A stretch of 64,000 nucleotides of DNA, taken from Crossaster papposus. Lineage: Eukaryota > Echinodermata > Asteroidea > Velatida > Solasteridae. Positions 1-11,400 of this stretch are shown here, piece after piece (position 1 is the first letter of the stretch; each line of letters starts with the position of its first letter). The translations under genes and the position numbers were made by a program. The notes under the pieces are model-generated. The model saw only the letters and a program-made list of their open reading frames with translations, was not told the DNA's origin and ran no database searches. The stretch spans positions 310,001 through 374,000 of the forward strand of contig JBAIAA010000097.1 of assembly GCA_037893245.1 (NCBI GenBank), given 5' to 3'.

Positions 1-1040
1 CCTTAGAGTTATAGAGACGTATTTTTCTCAATGATACGTTTGTCTTGAAATACTGTTCCGAAATCAAATTAGTCGTAGCACCAGTGTCAATCAAACAATT
101 CACGGTCTCTGGCCCGATGCAAATTGGAATTGTGCTTTTACTACTCAAATTAATTTCAATAGGATCATTTGGTTTTAATTTCACGCCATCTACTATTGGT
201 TTGATCCCTGGATTTTGGTTTGTAGATGGCTCTATTAATTTAAAGCATATCCCTCTTTACGAAGTCTGGAGAAACAATCTGTTTTTCTGTGACCATATTT
301 TCCACATCTATGACAGACACCGTTAAATTTTACCTTCGGATTAACTGGTGCATACGATCTGTTACCTTGAGTTTGACGGTTATAATTTGTCTGAACTCGA
401 CCCTTTGAGGGTTTGTGTACAGCTTGAACTTGCTTTTCGATGTAATTTAATTGACATTTCATTTTGCTCAGATTCTCTTCTATTTTTAAGAATTGATCAT
501 CAGAGGTCTAATGAGGAGTAACAACATCAACATGTTTTGGTGGAGCCGAAATGCTATCAATGCTCTCTCCCAACCTGGCATAATCAATTGCTTCTGCTAA
601 ATTTGGTGGTTGTTTCGAAATAACAAAAGCTCTCAACGAGGATCTTAACCTGCGAACAAATCTGGCAACTTGTTCATTTTCTGAACGTTTTAGTTGTCGA
701 CTCCATTGAATAATGTCGGTGAGATAAGAATCTATAGATTCCGATTCACCTTGGGAACGATCGGCAAGTTTTGCCTCACGCACCCAGCGAGCACTATCAC
801 CTTCATAAACCTGTCTAAGAGCACTAATCAAATTTGAATGGTCGGTTTTATCGCTGTCAGGCAACCCAGAATACCATACAGCAGCTGGTCCACAAAGACG
901 CAAAGCTCAAGCCAAAACTTTTTTTGTCACTGGCATAATCACGTAATTTAGCATACGTTTCAAATCTACCAAGGAACAGATCAAGATCCTCGGTTCCAGA
1001 GTATGTGTCCTTAAATTTAAATTCGTATTTACTGGTCATT
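1..1040 (-). pseudogene. Decayed gag and start of protease of a Ty3/Gypsy retrotransposon
   Basis: On the minus strand a gag-like frame starts at an ATG at 1040 and runs leftward. It carries a nucleocapsid zinc knuckle of CCHC form (CHRCGKYGHRKTDC, about 300-345) and, near 60-110, an aspartic protease active-site stretch (LIDTGATTNLIS). Reverse transcriptase would lie beyond the left edge. The reading frame is broken: a shift at a seven-A run near 920, an in-frame TGA just after it, a TAG after the gag core near 508, and stops between the zinc knuckle and protease. The last of these could be a normal gag/pol frame change. The order (LTR, primer site, gag, protease, all minus) fits a 5' portion of one element. 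It is probably inactive. I do not assign a named lineage. Confidence 0.85.
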
Positions 1041-1240
1041 GTAGCAGAGTGTGAAATTACAATATACAAAAATACAAAGCAAGACAAATATATCAAAGAG
1101 CACGAGAAATATTTCATATCTAATAACAAGTATATTTAAAGTGAAATACACTGGCCAAAGGAACACAAATAATTATATACATACCACACATACAGACCAG
1201 CGGGTCTCCGTCCCCGTGTGTGCCATCATGGCCGATACTC

Positions 1241-1263
1241 GTTCAACTCCGGATCTTCCACCA
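1241..1263 (-). other. Primer binding site of the Gypsy element
   Basis: Two bases inside the LTR end, the minus strand reads TGGTGGAAGATCC and continues as the complement of a tRNA 3' end, including a T-loop of the form GTTCAACTCC. This is where a tRNA would prime minus-strand DNA synthesis. The match seems one base short of a perfect tRNA 3' end (no discriminator base), so the tRNA type is left open. Confidence 0.65.
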
Positions 1264-1265
1264 TA

Positions 1266-1703
1266 TGTGATGGACTACCTATCCATCGGGATCATGTACT
1301 GACAAGAGCATCGGAATGACAGGAGTCAAAAACAGCAACTTCCGTGCTCTATAATTTATTACTACTGAACTAATTACAGAAACTGCCGAAACCCCATGTA
1401 ATACAGTTTGTAAATAAGGACCAAGGTTTACCGGTCGAACAGTGGTCCAGTGAACGAAGTAACGGCCATGACGGGCACAGACGCTTGGAACGAAAGACAC
1501 CGAGCGCATGTGACCACTAGGCTTTATACAGTTGGGTAAATAACATGTTATTCAATATTACATAACAGTAATCTAAAATAATCCATTGAGTTAAATATGT
1601 AATTCAATATTACGTAATATGAATTAACAGGTGTTTCGGCTTTATAACAAGGTATTTTAAATGTAAATAAATTAACAGCCAAGGGAAGGGTCACTACATC
1701 ACA
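1266..1703 (-). mobile_element. 5' LTR of the Gypsy element, 438 bp
   Basis: On the minus strand the segment begins TGTGATGTAGTGACC and ends GTCCATCACA, so it is bounded by the 7-bp inverted repeat TGTGATG/CATCACA with the canonical TG...CA ends. It lies directly upstream of the primer site and gag, as a 5' LTR should. An AATAAA-type signal lies near 1350-1356 on the minus strand. The other LTR is outside the window, so identity between LTRs and the target duplication cannot be checked. Confidence 0.75.
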
Positions 1704-1825
1704 GTATCTTCGTTCGAAGGCCCTAGTCAGAAGGCATAAACACCAGAATGTCGTGTATCCAGGGAGCACTCCCAATTTTACGATACAACCTGGAAAGCGG
1801 GAATGTGGCGATACGACTTGTTATC

Positions 1826-1895
1826 TTATATCTCAGTTGGCAGAGCGCCGGTCCGGTATTCCTGAGGACGTTCGAGTCCCGTTTGGCCAATTTCT
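1826..1895 (+). repeat. tRNA-derived SINE head
   Basis: The segment has a Pol III A-box-like block (TCAGTTGGCAGAGC) and a B-box-like block (GTTCGAGTCCC) at roughly tRNA spacing. It lacks a convincing tRNA cloverleaf and is followed by unrelated sequence. I read it as the tRNA-derived promoter part of a SINE, not a working tRNA gene. Confidence 0.5.
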
Positions 1896-1944
1896 TTGTC
1901 CACTTTAAACCAACAAAAAATTAACTCGTCCGTTTTGCTTGTGG

Positions 1945-1950
1945 TTTATT
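1945..1950 (-). promoter_or_regulatory. Candidate polyadenylation signal of the receptor gene
   Basis: This is the first AATAAA on the minus strand after the receptor stop codon, giving a 3' UTR of about 0.3 kb. No cDNA is available to confirm use. Confidence 0.35.
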
Positions 1951-2262
1951 TGTGTCATTAACATTAGCGTTGTTAACGTAGTGATAAGAATCGATTTAGG
2001 ACGCTGTTCTTTTCACGCGTAGTATTAAACTTGCAAAAGTGCCTTGATCACTGTAATCCGGCACATTGTGAACGGGCGTAAGTTGTACACGTACGCAGAT
2101 CGACAAATCGCGGACGTCAACAGGCTCGCAATATTAGAAGAACTTCTCATTGTAACCAATCACTACACCCAGCAACTCTATGCGTCATACGAACCGCTAA
2201 ACGGGTAATCGGCCTGGTTTCTATGACGAAGATATCAACATTGAAAGAAATTACATAGATGC

Positions 2263-2448
2263 TCACTTTTCCTCGGTGGTCGAGCAGGTGTCCTCCGCAT
2301 CTTCCTTGGTGTCCTTCTTGGCATTCTTTTCGGTATCTTTCTCAACTCCGTTGCAGGAGCTTGACGTCGTGAGCTCAAACGACACCTGCGGTTTGACACG
2401 GTGACTGCGCTCGAACCGACGCCGAATTCGGCCGATTGCTTGTTTGAC
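2263..2448 (-). CDS. Receptor exon 20: cytoplasmic tail and stop
   Basis: Residues 985-1045. VKQAIGRIRRRF is the basic juxtamembrane helix that follows helix 7 in this family. The rest is a Lys/Glu/Asp/Thr-rich tail (for example KDTEKNAKKDTKED) ending TTEEK and TGA. No PDZ-binding end is evident. Confidence 0.9.
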   Translation of the reverse strand, partial: VKQAIGRIRRRFERSHRVKPQVSFELTTSSSCNGVEKDTEKNAKKDTKEDAEDTCSTTEEK

Positions 2449-5400
2449 CTTGTTTAATCAAATTATTAAAACATGTAATTCGTCTCCTTGATGATAAAAA
2501 CACGACATTTAAAACACAGTCAAAGTATGTCATGAGGAAGATATTTGGCTATAGGGCAAACATTTTCAAAATGGCTGCCATTGCTTGTTATTCTACCTGT
2601 ATTCTGCGATGGCCCTATAGCCAAATATCTTTCTCGTGACATACTTGGACTGTGTGGCAAATGTCATGTTTTTATCATCAACTTTAAACAATGCTATCAA
2701 ATTGTGCACCAATCTGCCTGACTAATTGGATGCAAGGACGGATCGAAGCACCAATTGAACAAAAGTGTTCTGTTTTGTGTGGATTCATGTTTTGTTTTGT
2801 TTTGTTTTTACGGATAAACATAACAAATTATAAGGATGTCCACTTCCAACGCATAGCAACACGTTACTCACAAAGCAAAAGTAAACGACACACAATAAAA
2901 TACACGAATGAGAATACAATGCAAAATTAACATATTTGAAGGTTTGCGCGGCGAAAAAGAAATATAAGTAGTTTGCGGTAACACCAGAGTTGTACTGACT
3001 CGAGTCAATTATTCGACTCGACTCGGACCCGAGTCACAATTTGTTGGCGACTCGACTTGACTCAAGTCCCGATCAGTAAACGACTTGACCAGAGTTCTAT
3101 AATTAGAATGACTCGACTCGAGTGAAAGCCAATAAAAACTCGAGTCTCCCAAATAAAAGCAACACTTTGCGAACAATATTTGCAATGATTTACGCTAGTG
3201 CCGGTTTATGTTCACGTCACGTTTATGTTAGTGAATAGATGTGTACATAAGTACATACAGTACATGGTGTACATATACAGCGGCTGTCCGTTTTTCTTCC
3301 TCCAGATACAACAAACATACACCGTGTCGTGGACTTCCACCTAGTGTTTATGTAGTATGTGTTCATTTATTGTGAAGTATTCAAATATTTTTGACTCGAA
3401 TTAGTTCGAGCTATATACATGACTCGACTCGACTACACATTGTGTCTCGACTCGACTCGACCTTCTTGGCCTAATGACTCGACTCGACTCGAGTCACAAA
3501 AAATAGTGACTCGTTACAACCCTGGGTAACAGCATGTGGTAATTCTCTTTAGTGAGATGTGTGATTCTGAAAAGAACCGGAGGGAACTCAACGTTTTTGT
3601 TTCCAGTGTGGTGAGGACGACCGACTATTTCATCTGGTAGATTGTTACACACAGGGATGATGGCAGATAGGAAGGACCGGTTATATTGCCGAAGGGACCA
3701 GTGGTTGGTCACTGTTCTTCATATAAGTATACGACTCTGTACAGCATGGGTGCCCATATTCTGTTTGCTCATAATTATAATAATTATAATAATAATGACC
3801 ATCAGTAGTATCGTGAACAGAAGACCAACAGTGTAATGATTAAGAACTCACCTCTTCCGTGTTCAGACAGAACAAGAAAAAGACGAACACGCCCTATAGG
3901 GTGACAAAATTAGAAGGTGAATTGTATACGCGGAATTAGATGTATTCGACAGTCTTTCAAAAACACAAATTAGCGAAATAGATTTGATTCAAACCGGAAA
4001 TCGCAAAGTGCGTAACAATAACACGAGTGATAATAATGTTATGGAGTGATTTAAACGTTGGGTCACTAGTGCACGTCTATGTGCCCCGAGGGACTGTGAG
4101 TGACCAGAAGTGGGTCGTATTGCCCGAAGCCGAATGACAAGGGAAATAGGCCCCCCTCCTGGTCACTCATAAGGGACATAGACGTGTGCACTAGTGACAT
4201 AATAAAGTTAGTATCATGATCCGTCAAGAGAGCGCTATAATTAACCAGTCCAATTTTCGAGTACAGTGCCCGTTCAGGCACTATACCCGCACTAGCCTAT
4301 ATTAGTGAGCCACACGTGACCGTGTTTCTGCCAATCAGAATACAAAAAACAGCAAGAAGTGTGTCGTAACAATCAATAGTTTTTACAACATTTTGCTTGT
4401 GAAATTGAAAATCATTTCCCCCTGCGAAATTTCCATTCAAATGTTTGATTACCTGCGACGAGTTCAGAACGACGAAGAAATAGTAGAACAGGAGTTTTGC
4501 GTCATCGGGGGCATTGACCCCGAGACCAAAGAGCCAGGTGAATCCCATGAGCGGCTGCACGACCAACAGCGCCCTCGCCAAAACTCTAGGGGGCAAAAGG
4601 TCAAACTGGCTCATTCACAAGCTTATTATCTCACTGATCAGAATTGGATGTTCTGGCTTGTTGTTTTTTTCTTCTTCTTAAAATATATATAACGGACATC
4701 TAGTTTTTATTACACAATTTCATCAAATTGTGAGGGGTTTTGAACACACCCTATAGAGGGTAAAAGTCTTTTAATAGTGTTTTTTTCACCCGGCGATGGC
4801 ACATAATGGTCTCTATTTTGATTTAACGGGAACATTTTGATTATCAACAAGATCTAGAGCTGCAGTTCTTATTTTAGAGTTGTCCTCTATATGACTCATC
4901 GAAATAGTGAAAATGTACTCTATTTTGAGTAGTTTTCGTTCTGAAGAACTAAATTTCACTCTTTTTTGAGTGGTTTTATAAGATATTTACTGTTTTTGAG
5001 AGTGAGCTTGTCACTCTTTTACATTTAGAGAGTTTACTAATTTTGTGGTGGTTAAATGTTTAAAACTATAAGAAACCAGCCCGTCGCATTATGCGAAAAC
5101 TAGTAGGCCTACCATGAGATACTTATAAATAAGGGTTGCGTTTTTTAAGGGAGACACCCTTGTACATTACCTTATTTTGGTGAATTCTGTCCCGTTTTTC
5201 ACAGCTTTTAGTTTCACCAGTGATTTCAATACGAAGATCAAAACAATCAGGTTTCCCTTTAATTCAATCATTCAAAATTCATTATGAATTAATAAATAAT
5301 CAGTTCTCAATACAATTACCCCTAAATCGTGCATACTCAACTTTCTTTTTCGGATAAATGCATGTGCACATTGCACATTATACTTGATTTGGCACATTAC

Positions 5401-8400
5401 ATAATGTAAGAAGTACATGGAATCAGTTTTGGATGAATAGTTAAACTTGAATAGTTCAGAAATTAACGTCAGGTTGGCGTAGCGGTTCTTTCATCGCCTT
5501 CCACCGCTGTGACTTGGGTTCGAATCCGGTCTGGGCCAATATGTGGATTAAGTTTCCAGTCCTTGCCATGATTCCGTGGCTTCTCTCCAGGATATTCTTC
5601 TGGGGTTTTCCTCCCACCTCTAAAGAATGTATTTTTTTTCTCATTGTCTTCTCTCTTTCTGTAAGTTTCTTTAGGGTTACGAGTTACGCTTTTGAGATAT
5701 CCTTAGTTTTATTACCAGGAAGAATAATAATAACAATAATAATAATTAGATCAAACCAAAAGTGTTTAATTTCAACATATCGTATTTATATGTCAGTATT
5801 ACACACGTGTAGCCACAATAGTCCAGATGAGCGCCATTTCATTTGACCAATAGGCTCGCCCAAATGCACGTCTTGTAACATTTGCACAACGCGTGCGACA
5901 TGCGCAGCAGCGTGCGTATATTATTATATTTCGATGAAAGTTGAACTGTCTTACCGCTACCACAAAGATGACAGGGGCGATAAACGCCCAAGTAGTTTGG
6001 CCATTAAGCCAGCATCTACGAGACAAAACGAAATCAGAATTCCATATAATCCTGGACGTTAGCGCATCATTTCCCATGCACGGTTTTAAGACTGTGCCAT
6101 ACTGTATAATCTATATATTAATAGGTTTTCCCGGCTATTTTAAAACACACCCATTCAAATTTACTAACTCCCATATCCAGTTTAGTCCGAGAAGAAAAAC
6201 TACACGCCTTTACCAAACCAATTTAGTTTGACAGCGCTTTTTAGAAACCGGGTCGAGATAATTCGTCATTACAGATCAAATTCGTCTAAGCGGTTGCCGA
6301 AAGGCATGATATTTACAGATTTCGGCTTATATCAATCAATTTAAAACTTATGTTAAAAAGATTAGTCTGTGTACTCGACTTAAGTAAACGCTGCAAATAA
6401 ACGAAAGCCCTTTTCCAAACACTGCGCATTGACTGTCGTAGTTAATTGACTTACTTTGTTTTTGATCCATAATCATTTCCAGCTAAAGCAAAAGTGATTG
6501 CCACAACTACGGCGGGCACGCCTGGAAAAGTATTAGGAAAAAAAAGAACAGTCCAATAATTTAACAAAATAGAAAAAAATAAGTCAGATGTGCAGCGGTC
6601 TGATTTTCTTACCACAGCGGTAATAAACAGTCACGCGCTGTTTATGTTAGTACAATGAATTTGCTCTATTTGAACGGGCACTGCACTCTATACCGCCACG
6701 CTCGCGGGTCTACCATTCAAAAAGACTGGTAGAATATAATTTTGAATAAAATACAGATTAGTTTGTGTTTTTTTAGACTGATTTGTTTGATTGTTTGAAC
6801 AAAAACTACTTGAGAAAGAAGTCAACTAATTCACTAAGTAAAGACATCAACTACGATATCCACGCAGCGCTGAGGTTTCGGCCCCACTGTGCACTGCACT
6901 CACCCCAGCCGGGCAGCATCAGCTTCCAGGGACGAACCTGCCGGTGAAAAACAAACTTGGCGCTGGCAAAGAGCAGGACGCCCTCTACCTGCATCCAGCT
7001 GAACGAGGCCAGCAGAAGGTAGTGTAGCAGGCCCGCGGCGACCTTGCAGCCCATTGGCTGCAGAGACACAATCATTAATAATGCATGAGATAATAATATA
7101 AATGTTTTATTCATGAAACATTTTCATCAACGGGCGCATTGCAATTAGTAACACAACGTCTACTTATCAAATAAGTTAAGAAGGCCTATTTTTGTAATCT
7201 TAACACGATCTTATTCATAGGCAAAACGGCTGTGTACATGAAACAAACATAGGCCTACCTGTTATGAAGGGGGGTATACAAGCATGATGCATAACATAGT
7301 TGGGAGAAAAAACACAGAGCGATACATAAGTCGGGTGGATGAACCAACAAAAAGGTGGTTAGGTATGGTGGCCCTGAAGGGACTACACAGATCGTGAATA
7401 TTGACGTCAATATTCACGACAAATTTCACGACTTTCCCCAAAGTCGCGAATATTGACGTCAATATTGACGTCAATATTCACGACTTTCCCCCAAAGTCGC
7501 GAATATTGACGTCAAATTTGACGTCGATATTCGCGTCAAATTTCACGACTTTCCCTGAAAGTCGCGAATATTGACGTCAATATTCGTGACAAAATTCACG
7601 ACTTTCCTCAAAGTCGCGAATATTGACGTCAATATTGACGTCAATATTCGCGACTTTCTCCCAAAGTCGCGAATATTGACGTCAAATTTGACGTCAAGTT
7701 TCGCGACTTGCCCCAAAGTCGCGAATATTTTGACGCGATTTGTTTTAAAGCAATCTAGGTTTTGGTTAGTCTTGCTCCAAGACTGAGTTGTTCATTTCTC
7801 AGGGGCGCCCCGTCCGTCTGTCTATGCAGTTCATTAATCCTCCATACTCCGAAAAAGGAATTATTAAGGGCGCCCTCGATTGTCACGAGAGATCAGTGGA
7901 TTTGTTGACTACCGAATTATTAAATTTTAAGGTTAAATTATGATTTTAGGCATCCAGCAAAATGATCGCGCAAGATATCCTGTAATTATTCCGATCACCG
8001 GACGGCGATCGCAAAAAAAACCAAATACATGTAATAACAAGAATATTCAACTGCCTGACGGCGGTTGAAAACAAACGCAGTTTTTCGTGATTTTCTCGCC
8101 ATCAATAAATTGTTGTAAAGGTCAGTTAAACGAGATTTACTTTAAAATACAACCCGCCAAAATCCACCCATTCATGATAATTCAAGCAATTACCAATGGT
8201 GTATACTACCGTATCCTACATATACCTTTAAAACAAATCCACTGATCTCTCGTGACAATCGAGGGCGCCCTCAATAAGCCCGTTTTCGGAGTATTGATGA
8301 TTGATGAACTGCATAGACAGACGGCGCTCCCCTGAACAAATACAAACATCATGGATGAATAAGAAGACAACCTAGCTTGCTGGACAAAAATTCGCGTCAA

Positions 8401-11400
8401 AATTTATGTCCGGTCGTGAAATTTGACGTCAAATTTGACGTCAATATTCGCGACTTTCGGGGAAAGTCGTGAAATTTGACGCGAATATCGACGTCAAATT
8501 TGACGTCAATATTCGCGACTTTTGGGGAAAGTCGTCAATATTGACGTCAATATTGACGTCAATATTCGCGACTTTGAGGAAAGTCGTGAAATTTGTCGTG
8601 AATATTGACGTCAATATTCACGATCTGCGTAGTCCCTTCAGGGCCACCATAGTTAGGCCAAGTAATGTAAGAGGTATGGGTATAGGATCAAAGACAAAAC
8701 AAAGGGTAAAGAGGTGAAAACCTGGTTGAGGAACACACAAGGAAGGGGTGAAACCACAATGAAATGAACCAGGGTGAAAATCAAAGGAAATCACTTGTTT
8801 AAATAACAGGAAAAACCTAATTAACCTAAAGGTAATGGCGTGCGTTTCTATAAAGTTTCACGATGAATTATCTTGTTGTATCCCCGTAGACTTTGGGGAC
8901 AAGATTCATTATAGCCAGCATGATATGAGACCGAGGGACTCCCCCTTAGTCCACCATACCTATACACTCTCTAGACTATTGTTACCTAACGCACACCCCC
9001 CTAAAAACCTAAACGGAATTCCTGAGAAACCACAACATTCCGCAAGCACAATGACCACCACAAAGGAGATGGGTTCCCTCCGTCTCATGTCTTGTTTCAT
9101 ATGAGATTCCTTGTGGAGATTTCCTCCGCTCTAAAATTTCATTGTGGAGACCTTTTTATTCTTTTTTGTCTTTATCCCATAAAGATAGCGAACTAAAACA
9201 CATGATCGAGAATAGTATTCTTGCCACTTGGATTCCAACCAAACTCACGTTTGACACAGCGTCGATCCCTGTCAGAAATATAAGCTGTGAACTCAGCAAC
9301 GCAACGCACAGGTTGGTATGGACCATCCCACGTTCAGACTTGTACATCCTTCAAAAAAAGTATTGAAAACGAAAACAAAAAAGATTGAGTAAAATTCAGT
9401 GTCTAAATGAAAACAAAGATTGGAAGCATTCCGATTTGTTCAATTGGTAGCATTTCCGATTCGTGAAATTCGTCCCATGAAGTGATCGGCGTATAATATA
9501 TAAACAAATTAAACAATCGTGTTTTGTCATACGTTTTAACACTTTGGTCATTCGTTTCTTAACCGTAATGTTTCAGGGTAAACGGAACGAAATTGAACGA
9601 CAACAGCGTCAAATAAAATTATACTAAAAAGGAATTTGCTTTTTCTATTCAATGCCGATTGTCGCACGAGACGAATTTTAGGACGATTCGGTATGATACA
9701 AATTTGAATTATACCAAACCTTAAATTAATTTCGTGTTGGCTTTTTGAAATTGAAAATTGAGAATTGAGCTGTTTGGTGACGGAATCAAAGTATCGGTAA
9801 TGGGAATGTGTGTGATATAAGTATTAACATGAGCAGTAAAACCAATAGTACATGAACGAAAATACACATCTGCACGAGACATGCCATTGTTTATTCTTTT
9901 GTATATGTATTATATTTAGGCATTGGTCCATATAATTTGTAGGCAAATTCCTTTGTGGAGACATCTTCTGTTGAGAATTCCCTTGTGGAGACGCTGTTGT
10001 CCTATGTTGTTTGTCGGTCTGCACAAGGGAGCAAAGTTACGAACAATTCTTACCCTAAAAGTGCGTAGATAACCAGCATCAGGGTGAGGCAGAGAATGGA
10101 CAGAGAACCTCCGAGTACAGACAGAATAGTCAAGGCTTTCTCGTCTGCATCCGGTAGTGGGTCCTATTGTATAAAATACCTCTGGAATATTAGAGACTAT
10201 AGGCATATAATCAACAATGTGCATTGTGCAATGTGCATTTATAATGAAAACGGTAACGACGATCGAGTTGCTATACAATTATCTCCCCGTGCATTATGCC
10301 CTAGGCCACATGGCAGCCGATATCGGCGCTTAATTCGACCTCGACCCCCACAGGTACCCCTTTATAATACTGGGTGGAGAGAGGTAATTGTAGTTAAGTG
10401 TCTTGCCCAAGAGCGCAAACACCACGTTACTGGCCGGGTTCGAACCCACGCACCACGGCAAATCAGGCGAACTCCATAATGACTGGGCCATGGCATTCTA
10501 CTAATCAAAGTGGACAAGCAAGACCCGCTATATTTAAAGTATAACTGAAGAAACTACCTTAGGTAGACACTCCAAGGGACTTGTGCACAAATAAAAACTT
10601 GCCCACAACTCTACGTACACGCCTACGCTTATTTAAACACCACTGAGGAAACATCATAACAGTCGAGATTATAGTTCAAGAAGAAGTTGCCAAGTTGTGT
10701 ATTTGTCTATGGAACTGTTAAAGCCGGGTCACACTTATATTCTTTTGTGACGCCAGGGGGAGCCAAAAGCTGTTCTTTGAATTCACAAATGTTGAACACA
10801 TTCCAAGTATATGCAACGAATCGACCTCAAATTTGCATTACATTCGCGTTCGCATGAGTATATAAACCGGTCGTACACTGTTAAAACGCTGTAAAAAAAC
10901 CTACAAAAACAACCCACGTTGTTCATGTGCCCTAAGTAAACAGGGCAGATGGTTGTTTAAAAAAACACTTACACAACCTGGGTTGTTAAACAGTTGTATT
11001 AAATACATGGGAGAGTTGATAGCTTTCGATTGGTCGAAACTCGATCACGTGAAGGGCATTATATTGTAGTAATGGGCACGGCTTTTCAAAATTTGAGCAA
11101 ATTCACTGTTTATTTCCTAAATGAAAAAGGTATTTATTAAAAGGAATAACAGGGTGGGGACCCGGTCATTCACTGCGTGATAACGGACCGGGTTGGGGGA
11201 TGATTCGGCTCGGTCCATTACCAGCGGGTCTTCACCCTGAACGGGTCCTCACCCTGTTTCGCCCTAATGAACAGCGTTTTAACAGTGTATAGTCGGTTTT
11301 AATTTACGAAGTACCTCCATGATTCCACGGTATGATTTGGAATTTCTGTTAGTAAAAGGAATTTGCTCAGTAAGTATAGCAGGTGTATATTATACAACTT

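Larger units (their letters stand above)
7366..8649. mobile_element. Foldback element with CRE-palindrome arms, 1.28 kb
   Basis: The ends are inverted copies of TGGTGGCCCTGAAGGGACTA, flanked by TA. The arms (7390-7740 and 8400-8635) consist of near-iterations of AATATTGACGTCAATATT and CGCGACTTTCCCCAAAGTCG. By eye I count nine exact TGACGTCA palindromes in the left arm and six in the right. The centre holds another inverted repeat and a MITE A copy. No transposase is present. It lies in the intron between exons 14 and 13. Confidence 0.85.

Noticed and set aside
1826..1895. Functional tRNA gene
   Set aside because: A- and B-box text is present but acceptor and anticodon stems do not pair, so SINE is the better reading. 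The same applies at 5461, 10290 and 21290.
4380..4425. Alternative last exon of the receptor (GEMIFNFTSKML then stop)
   Set aside because: It has an acceptor and correct phase, but the residues are polar and cannot complete helix 7. Exon 19 at 3852-3893 fits the family.
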